Positions 1-7,554 of a DNA stretch of 43,766 bases are shown here, in pieces; the stretch's first letter is position 1; every line of letters starts with the position of its first letter. The notes beneath the pieces were generated by a model that worked only from the letters and a program-made list of their open reading frames with translations, had not been told where the DNA came from and searched no databases. Both the position numbers and the translations under genes were made by a program. The stretch is from Clostridia bacterium (GTDB lineage Bacteria; Bacillota; Clostridia; Christensenellales; Aristaeellaceae), in NCBI GenBank assembly GCA_030530315.1, contig JAUMVG010000025.1, positions 1-43,766 of the forward strand, written 5' to 3'.

Positions 1-269
1 CCGACCGCCGCATCGCCCAGGCCAAGGCCGAGGAGCGCCGCGCCATGGCCGTCGCCCACGAGCAGGAGATGAAGGCCAGCGTGCAGGAGATGCGCGCCAA
101 GGTGGTCGAGGCCGAGGCCGAGGTGCCGAAGGCCATGGCGACCGCGCTGCGCGAGGGCAAGCTGGGCGTGATGGACTACTACCAGATGCAGAATGTGATC
201 TCCGACACCCGCATGCGCGAAGCCATCGCCGGGGACGGGACCGCGGCTGCCGACAAAGAGAAGAAGTAA
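1..269 (+). CDS. floA: Flotillin-like protein FloA, C-terminal fragment
   Basis: Only the last 88 codons are present; the gene is cut by the window start and reads in frame from base 3. The visible part is a charged coiled-coil rich in Ala, Glu and Lys, followed by a segment with [12 protein letters not shown] and a SDTRMREAI stretch. These match the conserved end of bacterial FloA (YqfA), a membrane scaffold protein that organises functional membrane microdomains. The membrane-hairpin and SPFH core lie upstream and cannot be seen. The stop is followed by a 9-bp hairpin (288-310) and then a small gene with its own Shine-Dalgarno, so an operon is likely. The family call rests on the C-terminal signature alone. 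Confidence 0.85.
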   Translation, partial: DRRIAQAKAEERRAMAVAHEQEMKASVQEMRAKVVEAEAEVPKAMATALREGKLGVMDYYQMQNVISDTRMREAIAGDGTAAADKEKK

Positions 270-287
270 TGACCGCTGAGGATTACC

Positions 288-310
288 GCCGGGCGCGTTC
301 AGCGCCCGGC
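288..310 (+). terminator. Intercistronic hairpin after floA
   Basis: GCCGGGCGC (288-296) and GCGCCCGGC (302-310) form a perfect 9-bp stem around GTTCA. No U-tract follows. It is better read as an mRNA-stabilising or attenuating hairpin than a full terminator, because the next gene starts 22 bases later. Confidence 0.5.
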
Positions 311-332
311 GCTTGACGAGGGAGGCGATTTC

Positions 333-884
333 GTGGAGCTCATTGCGCTGATACTGATCATCGTATTCATCGCGGCCTCCGGCGGCAAGGGCAAGAAGAA
401 CCGTCAAAATGCCGCCCGCCGTCAGCCCCAGGTGAATCGCAGGCAGCCGTCCCCCTCCGCGGAGATCCGGGAGATGCTGAACCAGTTCGCCGCGAACCGC
501 CAGGAGGAAGCGCAGCCGTCGGTCGCCGTGCCGCGCGCTGCCGAAACCGTGCTGGCCGGCCCCGCGGGAGAGGGCGAGAGCGCGCTGATGGACGAGGATT
601 GCCGCGGCGGCTCCATGCCTCACACCCACGAGGAGGGCGTGAGCGCGCTGGCGGACGAGGACTGCCAGGGCGGTTCCATGGCCCACAGCCACACCGAAGG
701 CGTCGGACGCGCGTCCCAGACCCGCCGCATGGCGAAGCTGGACGAAGCGGGACACGGCCCTGCGGAGCCGATGGAGCACCGACCGGTGCTGGCCGCCGCC
801 GACATCGACGCCCAGGCCATGCGCCGCGCCGTGGTGATGGCCGAGGTACTGGGCAAGCCGAGGGCCCTGGCGCGCAGGAGGTAA
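333..884 (+). CDS. Small membrane-anchored protein with Cys/His tandem repeats
   Basis: The product is a 183-residue unknown protein. It starts at a GTG with GGGAGG seven bases upstream. Residues 1-16 are hydrophobic (LIALILIIVFIAAS) and are followed at once by a Lys/Arg patch, so a single N-terminal anchor with the rest in the cytoplasm is the natural reading. In the middle are two near-identical units, each containing DEDC, GGSM, then HTH or HSH and EGV. Each brings one Cys and two His, a possible metal-binding pattern, but no family is recognised. The C-terminus is basic. Its place directly after floA suggests a link to membrane organisation; this is inference only. Confidence 0.75.
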   Translation: MELIALILIIVFIAASGGKGKKNRQNAARRQPQVNRRQPSPSAEIREMLNQFAANRQEEAQPSVAVPRAAETVLAGPAGEGESALMDEDCRGGSMPHTHEEGVSALADEDCQGGSMAHSHTEGVGRASQTRRMAKLDEAGHGPAEPMEHRPVLAAADIDAQAMRRAVVMAEVLGKPRALARRR

Positions 885-970
885 TCGAAGACGAATGAAT
901 GACCAGAGGCTGCGCGATCTGCGCGACGGCGTGCTGCCGGAGAGCGGATCGCGCCACGGAGGGAAACGAC

Positions 971-1249
971 ATGATCCTGCCATTCAATCGCGTCAAGCTG
1001 ATCGTGGACAGTTCGCCGGAGACCGTGGCCGCCGTGTGCGACAAGCTGCGGGCCGGCGGCATTCCCTATGACCGGCGCACCAAGCAGACCCGCGGGGCGC
1101 TGGGCAAGGCGGTGACCGCCGGGCGCGGCGTGTCGGGCTACCTGGGCGGCATGCCCGCCGCGTCCTTTTCGGACGCCCTGGGCTATGTCTACACGGTGTA
1201 CGTGCGCCGCGCCGACGAGGCGCGGGCCCGGAAACTCTGCGATCTCTGA
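971..1249 (+). CDS. Small DUF2007-like protein of unknown function
   Basis: The product has 92 residues and starts at the ATG preceded by GGAGGG with a seven-base gap; an in-frame ATG at 899 has no well-placed Shine-Dalgarno. It is a compact alpha/beta protein. It opens with a strand (RVKLIVDS), then a helix (PETVAAVCDKLRAGGIPY), a Gly/Ala-rich loop, and closes with VYTVYVRRADEARARKLC. That order of strand, helix, loop, strand and helix recalls small putative signal-transducing proteins such as DUF2007, but the similarity is general and no motif settles it. It follows the Cys/His-repeat gene on the same strand. Confidence 0.65.
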   Translation: MILPFNRVKLIVDSSPETVAAVCDKLRAGGIPYDRRTKQTRGALGKAVTAGRGVSGYLGGMPAASFSDALGYVYTVYVRRADEARARKLCDL

Positions 1250-1330
1250 GAGGGGCCCGTCGCCCGGCGGGTGAAGGATGACAATACATCACAACGAGCG
1301 CTTGAAGGGCAGCGTCGGATTCCGGCGCTG

Positions 1331-1350
1331 CCAGACGGCGTGTCTGGAGG
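1331..1350 (+). promoter_or_regulatory. Hairpin overlapping the Shine-Dalgarno of the LytTR regulator gene
   Basis: CCAGAC (1331-1336) pairs with GTCTGG (1342-1347), whose last two G bases belong to the GGAGG ribosome site at 1346-1350. A second stem with one wobble (CAGCGTCGG with CCGGCGCTG, 1311-1330) lies directly upstream. Partial occlusion of the ribosome site is possible; whether it is used for control is not known. Confidence 0.3.
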
Positions 1351-1358
1351 AAGCTGAT

Positions 1359-2129
1359 ATGGATCCGATTCGCATACTGATCGCCGACGACGACGCGGGC
1401 ATGCGGCTGGTGATGCGCAAGCTGGCGGAGCAGGCCGAGGGCTATGCGCTGGTGGGCGAGGCCGCCGACGGCAATGAGCTGATCGCGCTGTACGACCAGC
1501 TGCGGCCCGAGGTAGTGCTGATGGACGTGGAGATGCCCGGCATGACCGGCATCGAGTGCGCCCGCGCCATCCAGGACCGGGATCCGCGCACGGTGCTGGT
1601 GTTCGCCACCGCTCACGAGGAGTACATGAGGAGCGCCTTTGAGGTGTACGCCTTCGACTACCTGGTGAAGCCCTTCCGGGTGGAGCGCGCCCTTCAGACC
1701 CTGGAGCGCATCCGGGACCGGCTGCGCGGTTCCGTGGAAGAGGCGCTGGAGATGCCCACAGCCGGGGCCGCGGAGAAGGCCGCGCCGGTGGAGCCCGTGC
1801 CCGGGCGGATGATGCTCAAGCACCGGGAGGGCGTCAGCTTCATCGACATCCCGGACATCGCCATGGTGATGCGCGAAAACCGCGCCACGATCCTGCTGAT
1901 GAAGGACGGCACCCGCTATGTGGTGGGGGACGGCATGGCCGAGCTGGACGAGCGCCTGCCGGACGACCTGTTCTTCCGCACCCACAAGAGCTACATCGTG
2001 AACCTGAATCTGATCGACTCCATCGCGCCCTACGGCCGCTGGACCTTCATCGTGAAGCTGAAGGGCCTGAAGGAGGACGCGCTGATCACCCACGAACGGT
2101 TCGAGGAGCTGCAGAAGCGGTTCATCTGA
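1359..2129 (+). CDS. LytTR-family response regulator
   Basis: The product is a 256-residue two-component response regulator. Residues 1-125 form a receiver domain: acidic pocket IADDDAG, phospho-acceptor Asp in VLMDVEMPGMTG, Thr/Ala in VFATAHE and Lys in YLVKPF. A linker follows, then a LytTR DNA-binding domain from about residue 150 (FFRTHKSYIVNLNLI is the typical core). Members usually control cell-wall, surface or secretion genes from LytS- or AgrC-type kinases. No histidine kinase lies nearby, so it is an orphan here. The start is the ATG behind GGAGG (1346-1350); an in-frame ATG at 1278 lacks a ribosome site. A small hairpin overlaps the Shine-Dalgarno. Confidence 0.9.
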   Translation: MDPIRILIADDDAGMRLVMRKLAEQAEGYALVGEAADGNELIALYDQLRPEVVLMDVEMPGMTGIECARAIQDRDPRTVLVFATAHEEYMRSAFEVYAFDYLVKPFRVERALQTLERIRDRLRGSVEEALEMPTAGAAEKAAPVEPVPGRMMLKHREGVSFIDIPDIAMVMRENRATILLMKDGTRYVVGDGMAELDERLPDDLFFRTHKSYIVNLNLIDSIAPYGRWTFIVKLKGLKEDALITHERFEELQKRFI

Positions 2130-2246
2130 GGCGCCCCGGGGCGGCTGTCCCTTGCGGGACGCGCCGCTTTGAACGAAGTGAAGAATCCCCCATCCCCAGG
2201 GGTGTCGGCTTTGCCGACGGGGCATTTATCATAAAGGAGTAAGCCT

Positions 2247-3629
2247 ATGATTTTGAAGAGCACTGCCGAACAGGTATTGAATGAGGCGCTGAAGACCGGC
2301 GGCGACTTCGCGGAGATCTTCTGCGAGGACCGGCGCAGCGGCGTGGTGGGCCTGGTGGACCGCCGGGTGGAGAACGCCTCCACCGTGCGCCGCCACGGCG
2401 CGGGCATCCGCGTGTACCGCGGGCTGAACAGCGTGTACGTGCACACCAACGACACCAGCCTCTCCGGCCTGACTGCCGCGGCCCGAAAGGCCGCCGACGC
2501 GGTCAGCGGCGAGGCCTGCGTGGGCGATATCCACCTGACCCAGAGCCTGACGGCCAACATCCACCCCGTCAAGGCCATGCCCATGGACGTGGCCGGCGCC
2601 CGCAAGGCCCAGCTGCTGAAGGACATGGACCTGGCGGCGCGGGACGTCTCCCCGGAGATCCACCAGGTGCGGGCCAATCTGATCTATTGGGACAGCGACG
2701 TGCTGATCGCCAACAGCGAGGGCCTGTACACCGGCGACCGTAGGGTGTACACCCGCATGGCCTGCTCGGCGGTGGCCGAGGGCGGCGGCGAGAGCCAGTC
2801 CGGCAGCGCCTCCCCCGGGGCGATGATGGGCTTTGAGCTGTTCGAGGGCCGCGTGGACGTGGCGGAGCAGGCCCGCAAGGCGGCCCGTCAGGCCGTGACC
2901 AACCTGCACGCCCAGCCCTGCCCGGCGGGCGTGATGCCGGTGGTGATCGACGGCGGCTTCGGCGGCGTCATCTTCCACGAGGCCTGCGGCCACTCCCTGG
3001 AGGCCGCCGCGGTGGCCTTCGGCAATTCGGAATTCGCCGGCAAGCTGGGCGAGGTGATCGCCTCTCCCATCGTCACCGCCGTGGACGACGGCACCCTGCC
3101 CGGGGAGTGGGGCAGCCTGAACATCGACGACGAGGGCACGCCCACCACCCGTCTGGTGCTGATCGAGGACGGCGTGCTGCGCAACTATATGATCGACCGG
3201 CTGAACGGCCGCCGGATGGGCATGGCACCCACGGGCAGCGGCCGCCGGCAGGACTACACCTTCGCCCCGACCTCCCGCATGCGCAACACCTACATCGCGG
3301 CGGGCAGCGACGACGAGGCGGAGATCATCGCCAGCTGCGGCGACGGCCTGTACGCCAAGAGCATGGGCGGCGGCAGCGTGAACCCCGTCACCGGCGAATT
3401 CAACTTCGCCGTGGCCGAGGGCTACCTGATCCGCGGCGGCAAGATCGACCGGCCCGTGCGTGGCGCTTCGCTGATCGGCCGCGGCTCCGAGGTGCTGCGG
3501 AAGATTGACCGCGTGGGCGGCAACATGTGGATGGCCCAGGGCATGTGCGGGGCGTCCAGCGGCTCGATCCCCACCAACGTGGGCCAGCCGATGATCCGCG
3601 TGACCGATATGACGGTGGGAGGTCGATGA
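2247..3629 (+). CDS. tldD: Metalloprotease TldD
   Basis: The product is 460 residues, the usual TldD length. TldD is the catalytic subunit of the TldD/TldE zinc peptidase, which degrades unfolded peptides and in enterobacteria trims the microcin B17 leader and the antitoxin CcdA. The metal-binding HExxxH motif appears as HEACGH (H244, E245, H249), followed by the conserved SLEAA and, later, NYMIDRLNGRRMG and the Gly-rich end of the family. The partner tldE follows and overlaps the stop codon, so the two are translationally coupled. The ribosome site is AAAGGAG. No RiPP precursor is visible nearby, so general protein quality control is the safer guess. Confidence 0.93.
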   Translation: MILKSTAEQVLNEALKTGGDFAEIFCEDRRSGVVGLVDRRVENASTVRRHGAGIRVYRGLNSVYVHTNDTSLSGLTAAARKAADAVSGEACVGDIHLTQSLTANIHPVKAMPMDVAGARKAQLLKDMDLAARDVSPEIHQVRANLIYWDSDVLIANSEGLYTGDRRVYTRMACSAVAEGGGESQSGSASPGAMMGFELFEGRVDVAEQARKAARQAVTNLHAQPCPAGVMPVVIDGGFGGVIFHEACGHSLEAAAVAFGNSEFAGKLGEVIASPIVTAVDDGTLPGEWGSLNIDDEGTPTTRLVLIEDGVLRNYMIDRLNGRRMGMAPTGSGRRQDYTFAPTSRMRNTYIAAGSDDEAEIIASCGDGLYAKSMGGGSVNPVTGEFNFAVAEGYLIRGGKIDRPVRGASLIGRGSEVLRKIDRVGGNMWMAQGMCGASSGSIPTNVGQPMIRVTDMTVGGR

Positions 3630-3631
3630 GC

Positions 3632-4996
3632 ATGGAGAGAAACGAGTTTATCGCCAAGTTGTTCCAGCGGGCCCGGGAGAAGGCGGGGCAGGCCCCGGAC
3701 TTCGCCTGCGAGGCCAGCTACAGCGCGGGCAGCGAATTTGAGGTGTCGGTGCTGAACGGCGAGATCCTGCGCTACAGCGTCGCCGACAGCGGCGGGCTGG
3801 GCTTCAGGGTGCTGGTGAACGGCAAAATGGGCTACGCCTCCACCCAGATCCTGGACGAGGCCGCCGTGGATATGCTGGTGGACGGCGCGCTGGAAAACGC
3901 CGCGCTGGTGGAGAGCGTGGACAGGCAGTTCATATTCGAGGGCAGCGAGCGCTATCCGGAGCTCGCGCTGTTCAACCCGGAGCTGGAGGCCCTGGACGCC
4001 GCGAAGAAGATCGAGATGGCCCGGGAACTGGAGAGGCTGACCCTGGCCCAGGACCCGAGGATCGTGCGCGTGGACGAGTGCGCGGTGTTCTCCACCTGCG
4101 CCGAGAGCGGGCTGGTGAACAGCAAGGGCCTGGACGTGAGCCAAAAGGGCAACCTGCTGGGCGGCTACGCCTCCGCCGTCGCCCAGGAGGGCGAGCAGGT
4201 GAACACCGGCTTCAAGGTGTTCTTTGTGATGGATCCCGGCAAGATCGACTTGGAAAAGGTGGCCCGCACCGCGGCCCAGGAGGCCCTGGCGGGGCTGAAC
4301 GCCGCGCCGGTGCCCTCCGGGAGCTATCGGGTGCTGCTGCGCAACGACGTGGCGGGTACGATGCTGAGCACCTTCTCCGGCGTGTTCTCCGCGGACAACG
4401 CCCAGCGCGGGCTGTCCCGGCTGAAGGGCCGGGAGGGGGAGAAGGTGGCCGCCGAGTGCCTGACGCTGATGGACAACCCCCATCTGGCGGACAGCGCCGC
4501 CTCCACGCCCTTCGACGGCGAGGGCGTGGCCACTGTGCCCAAGGCGGTGATCGAGGCCGGCAGGCTGAACACCCTGCTGCACAACCTCAAGACCGCCAAC
4601 AAGCAGGGCGTTGCCACCACCGCCAACGCCTCGCGGCCCGGCTACGCCGCGCCGGTGGGCGTGGCTCCCAGCAACTTCTACTTCAAGCCCGGCGAAGCGG
4701 ACTTCGACGCGATGCTGGAGCGGTTGGGCGACGGCCTGTTGATCACCGACATGCAGGGCATGCACGCCGGCGCGAACCCCATCACCGGGGACTTCTCCCT
4801 GGCGGCCAAGGGCTTTTCGGTGCGCGGCGGCAAGCTGGCGGAGCCGGTGGCCCAGATCACCATCGCCGGCAACTTCTACGAGGTGCTCGGCGCCGTGGAG
4901 GCCGTGGGCAGCGACCTGGAATTCCACGCGCCCGGCGCGAGCTGCTTCGGCAGCCCCAGCCTGCTGGTAAAGCAGCTGTCCGTGGCGGGGCTGTAA
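3632..4996 (+). CDS. tldE: TldE/PmbA family protein, TldD partner
   Basis: The product is about 454 residues and has the PmbA/TldE fold. It is homologous to TldD but lacks HExxxH, as expected for the non-catalytic subunit that forms the substrate channel with TldD. Recognisable parts are the GLGFRVLVNGKMGYAST segment near residue 60 and the C-terminal GDFSLAAKGFSVRGGK and ITIAGNFYEVL blocks. GGGAGG at 3617-3622 is nine bases from the ATG at 3632 but only three from an ATG at 3626, so 3632 is chosen. The 3626 ATG overlaps the tldD stop (ATGA) and would add two residues. A strong terminator follows. Confidence 0.92.
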   Translation: MERNEFIAKLFQRAREKAGQAPDFACEASYSAGSEFEVSVLNGEILRYSVADSGGLGFRVLVNGKMGYASTQILDEAAVDMLVDGALENAALVESVDRQFIFEGSERYPELALFNPELEALDAAKKIEMARELERLTLAQDPRIVRVDECAVFSTCAESGLVNSKGLDVSQKGNLLGGYASAVAQEGEQVNTGFKVFFVMDPGKIDLEKVARTAAQEALAGLNAAPVPSGSYRVLLRNDVAGTMLSTFSGVFSADNAQRGLSRLKGREGEKVAAECLTLMDNPHLADSAASTPFDGEGVATVPKAVIEAGRLNTLLHNLKTANKQGVATTANASRPGYAAPVGVAPSNFYFKPGEADFDAMLERLGDGLLITDMQGMHAGANPITGDFSLAAKGFSVRGGKLAEPVAQITIAGNFYEVLGAVEAVGSDLEFHAPGASCFGSPSLLVKQLSVAGL

Positions 4997-4998
4997 TG

Positions 4999-5049
4999 AA
5001 AAGAAGGATTCTTCACTTTCCTTTGGGATGTGAAGAATCCTTCTTTTTT
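4999..5049. terminator. Bidirectional terminator between tldE and the GDPD gene
   Basis: An 18-bp perfect stem pairs 4999-5016 (AAAAGAAGGATTCTTCAC) with 5030-5047 around a 13-base loop. It ends in a T-run on the plus strand and an A-rich start that gives a U-tract on the minus strand. It lies between convergent genes and serves both. Confidence 0.9.
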
Positions 5050-5081
5050 GATGCTTGCCCCCGGGCAGACGCGCCGCGCCG

Positions 5082-5921
5082 TCAGCGTGCGTCGCCGGCC
5101 TTTCCGGCGGGCAGGGCGCCTTTGCCCTCGAAGATGTTCATCTCGTGTCGCCGGGCCACCAGGGCGGCGAGGCCCTCGTCCCGCACGGTCCAGGCCGCCA
5201 TGGGGGTGTGGAACAGGAAGCGCTGGAAGTGGGGTGAGAAGAACCGGGGCGCGTTGGCGTCGTAGGCCACGAAGTCGGGCCGGGACAGGCAGTTCAGCAG
5301 CAGGCCCGCCATCACGAACCCGGCGATGGCGTTGACCTCCGGCCGGTAGCTGGGCAGCGGTCCCACCAGCTGCCCCCGCACGATGTGGGGCGCGTGCAGC
5401 CGGAACCAGGTCACGATCAGCGGGTTGAAGGACTCGACGATGTACTCGCCGGAGTAGTCCTCCAGCAGGTCCATCAGCGCCCGGCACAGCCGGGGGTTGC
5501 TGCCGCCGTTCTTCAGCTCGATCAGAAGGGGCGTCCTGCCGTCCACCGCGTCCAGTACCTCCCGGAGGGTGGGGATCCGCGCGTCCTCCCGGCCCGCCAG
5601 GGGGATCGCCTTGAGCTCGGCCAGGGTCAGCTGGCAGACCCTGCGGCTGTCGCCGCACAGGCGCAGGAGGTCGTTGTCGTGGAACACCACCACCTGCATG
5701 TCCTTCGAGAACTGGATGTCCAGCTCCATGCCGTAGCCGTTGTCCCGGGCAGCCTCAAAGGCGGGCAGCGTGTTTTCCACGATGCCGCGGCTGAGGTCGT
5801 GCAGCCCGCGATGGGCGAACTGTTGACCGCGCCAGCGATGTACCTTGTGCAAGTTCAGGCTGGGGTGGGTCAGGAAGGCGAGGACGGCCAGCAGCATGAT
5901 CAATATGATCCAAATGGACAT
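5082..5921 (-). CDS. Membrane-anchored glycerophosphodiester phosphodiesterase family protein
   Basis: The product has 279 residues. Residues 2-17 (IWIILIMLLAVLAFLT) form an N-terminal membrane segment, followed by a GDPD TIM-barrel domain. Catalytic features are visible: FAHRG, the VENT motif, the metal-binding MELDIQ and the VVFHDND general-acid region. GDPD enzymes split glycerophosphodiesters to glycerol-3-phosphate and an alcohol; the anchor suggests lipid or teichoic-acid-derived substrates. The start is the ATG after GGAGG with an eight-base gap; an upstream in-frame TTG at 5942 overlaps that site and is rejected. It lies downstream of, and probably in one transcript with, the MFS transporter gene. 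Confidence 0.9.
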   Translation of the reverse strand: MSIWIILIMLLAVLAFLTHPSLNLHKVHRWRGQQFAHRGLHDLSRGIVENTLPAFEAARDNGYGMELDIQFSKDMQVVVFHDNDLLRLCGDSRRVCQLTLAELKAIPLAGREDARIPTLREVLDAVDGRTPLLIELKNGGSNPRLCRALMDLLEDYSGEYIVESFNPLIVTWFRLHAPHIVRGQLVGPLPSYRPEVNAIAGFVMAGLLLNCLSRPDFVAYDANAPRFFSPHFQRFLFHTPMAAWTVRDEGLAALVARRHEMNIFEGKGALPAGKAGDAR

Positions 5922-5985
5922 AACCAGGGCCTCCGTTGGCAAAATTGGGATAGGGGCGTCGCGCGGACTCCTGGGCAGGACGAAC

Positions 5986-7251
5986 TCAGTCCTCCACGTC
6001 GAAATGCTCGATCAGCGTTTTCGCCGCCTGGGGGCGGTTGTCGCCGTGCTTGACGAACAGCATGGTCACAAAGGCCAGGGCGACGGCAGTCGTGGCGTAG
6101 GGGAACAGCGTGTGATAACCCACGTGCTCCAGGAGCCATCCGGAGAGGATCGGGGTGACGATCTGGGCCGCCATGGAGAAGGTGTAGTAGTAGCCGGTAT
6201 ACTTGCCCACGTCGCCGCTGAGGCTGATCTCCACCACCATCGGGTAGGAGTTGACGTTGATCGCCGCCCAGGCGAAGCCGATGACCACGAACAGCACATA
6301 GACCATGAAGCTGAACGTCTTGACCATGCCCGCCAGGGCGAAGCAGGCCGCCAGGATCGCCACGCCCACCAGTATCATCTTTTTGCGGCCAAAGCGGGAG
6401 GAGAGCATGCCCACCGGCACGTAGGAGACCACCGCGCCGCCGGTGGCGATCATCAGGCAGGTGGCGGCGCCGGACAGGTCGCCCCACATGCGGGTGAAGT
6501 ACTTGGAGTAGGCGGTGGTCACCGCGTTGTAGCCCATGTACCACAGCGACACCGAGCAGAGGATCAGCACCAGGCTGCGCATCTGCTCCGGGGGCAGGCG
6601 GCCGGTGGTGGCCTGCGCCTCCTCCGGGTCGGCGTTGGCCTGGCGCAGCGCGTTCTCCCGGACCCGCCAGACCAGCAGCGCCACCGACAGCGCCATCAGC
6701 GCGGCCACGGCGATGAATACAGGCGAGTAGTCGGCCCGCCCGTCGGGGTGGCTCTTCACCAGCAGCCGTATGGCGGCCAGGGCGTAGATGCCGCCCAGCG
6801 CGCCCATCAGGTTGATGATGGCGTTGGCCTTGGAGCGCAGCGGCTTTGGGGTGACGTCGGGCATCAGGGCCACCGCGGGGGAGCGATAGGTGCCCATGGC
6901 GACCAGCAGCAGCCCCAGCAGCGTGATGAACAGCGGGAAGCGCCCGGGCGCATCCGCGCCGCTGAGCGCCAGCGTCAGCGCCACGGCGCAGGCCGTGCCG
7001 CCGAGTATGTAGGGCATGCGCCGCCCAATGGGGGTGTCGGTGCGGTCGGACAGCTTTCCGAAAAGCGGCAAAAGCACCAGCGCCAGAACGTTGTCCGCCG
7101 CCATGATTGCGCCGGACGCGCTGTCGCCGATGTGGAAGGTGTCTCTCAGGATCAGAGGAATGATGGTGTCATACATCTGCCAAAACGCGCAGACGGAGAA
7201 GAAGGCCAGGCCGATCGTCAGTGTCCGGCGAGTGTTCAGTTTCACACGCAT
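5986..7251 (-). CDS. MFS transporter, sugar-type
   Basis: The product has 421 residues and about twelve hydrophobic segments typical of the major facilitator superfamily. The inter-helix 2-3 motif reads GKLSDRTDTPIGRRMPYI, close to the disaccharide and glycoside-pentoside porters of the SLC45/GPH type. A second copy (SRFGRKKM) starts the C-terminal half. Sugar transport fits the divergent beta-glucosidase gene, but the substrate is inferred. The ATG at 7251 lies almost on top of its GAGGG. A GTG two codons downstream (7245) has better spacing and may be the true start. Its promoter lies beyond the MITE-like repeat, so the leader contains the whole repeat. Confidence 0.85.
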   Translation of the reverse strand: MRVKLNTRRTLTIGLAFFSVCAFWQMYDTIIPLILRDTFHIGDSASGAIMAADNVLALVLLPLFGKLSDRTDTPIGRRMPYILGGTACAVALTLALSGADAPGRFPLFITLLGLLLVAMGTYRSPAVALMPDVTPKPLRSKANAIINLMGALGGIYALAAIRLLVKSHPDGRADYSPVFIAVAALMALSVALLVWRVRENALRQANADPEEAQATTGRLPPEQMRSLVLILCSVSLWYMGYNAVTTAYSKYFTRMWGDLSGAATCLMIATGGAVVSYVPVGMLSSRFGRKKMILVGVAILAACFALAGMVKTFSFMVYVLFVVIGFAWAAINVNSYPMVVEISLSGDVGKYTGYYYTFSMAAQIVTPILSGWLLEHVGYHTLFPYATTAVALAFVTMLFVKHGDNRPQAAKTLIEHFDVED

Positions 7252-7273
7252 TCCCTCTTTCGTTTGGGCTGAT

Positions 7274-7439
7274 TTAGAGTGTGTTTCCAAATTCACCAAG
7301 ATGCATTTTTGATGTCTTGAACTGCATTTCTGCGTTGATTTCCCTTGACTTAGCGCCACTAAGCCTGCGGAAAATCGCCTTGAACTGCACTTCAATCCAC
7401 TCAAAGCTGCACATGTTTCATTTTGGAACCACACTCTAA
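7274..7439. repeat. MITE-like inverted-repeat element
   Basis: Terminal inverted repeats of 18 bp, TTAGAGTGTGTTTCCAAA (7274-7291) and TTTGGAACCACACTCTAA (7422-7439), differ by one base. The 166-bp interior is partly self-complementary, with a core CTTAG/CTAAG stem near 7350-7365 and GGGAAATC/GATTTTCC arms around it. It also holds two CTTGAACTGCA copies (7316-7326 and 7378-7388). There is no reading frame of note. It is AT-richer than its surroundings. Size, termini and palindromic interior fit a non-autonomous miniature transposable element; no target duplication can be shown, because the flanks extend the palindrome. Confidence 0.65.
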
Positions 7440-7467
7440 TTATACCGCAGAGCCCCGGAGAATGCAA
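7439..7467 (-). promoter_or_regulatory. Promoter of the MFS transporter gene
   Basis: Read on the minus strand: TTGCAT (7467-7462), a 17-base spacer, then TATAAT (7444-7439). Transcription would start near 7432, inside the right terminus of the inverted-repeat element. The leader of about 180 bases would contain essentially the entire element. Confidence 0.7.
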
Positions 7468-7508
7468 AGAGAATAGTGCCCTTTGGGGTGGATTTTTCCA
7501 TGGATACA

Positions 7509-7517
7509 TGCTATCAT
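7509..7517 (+). promoter_or_regulatory. Extended -10 element upstream of the beta-glucosidase gene
   Basis: TGCTATCAT is an extended -10 (TGnTATCAT, one mismatch to TATAAT). No good -35 lies 16-18 bases upstream, which is tolerated by extended -10 promoters. It would place the start of transcription about 30 bases before the GTG at 7555. Confidence 0.4.
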
Positions 7518-7554
7518 GTTGCCGGAAGCAGACTTTACCGGGGAGGGATGCCGC

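Noticed and set aside
895-1071. Short open frame starting MNDQRLRDLRDGVLP, 13 bases after an AGGAGG
   Set aside because: It overlaps the next gene out of frame for most of its length and turns Arg/Gly-rich with no sense. The ribosome site may be chance. It cannot be excluded as a tiny leader peptide.
2172-2200. GTGAAGAATCC also present in the terminator at 4999-5049
   Set aside because: The shared string is short, with no flanking match; not a convincing repeat family from two partial copies.
3626-3631. ATG overlapping the tldD stop as tldE start
   Set aside because: GGGAGG is only three bases away; the next ATG at 3632 is at normal spacing. The two differ by two residues.
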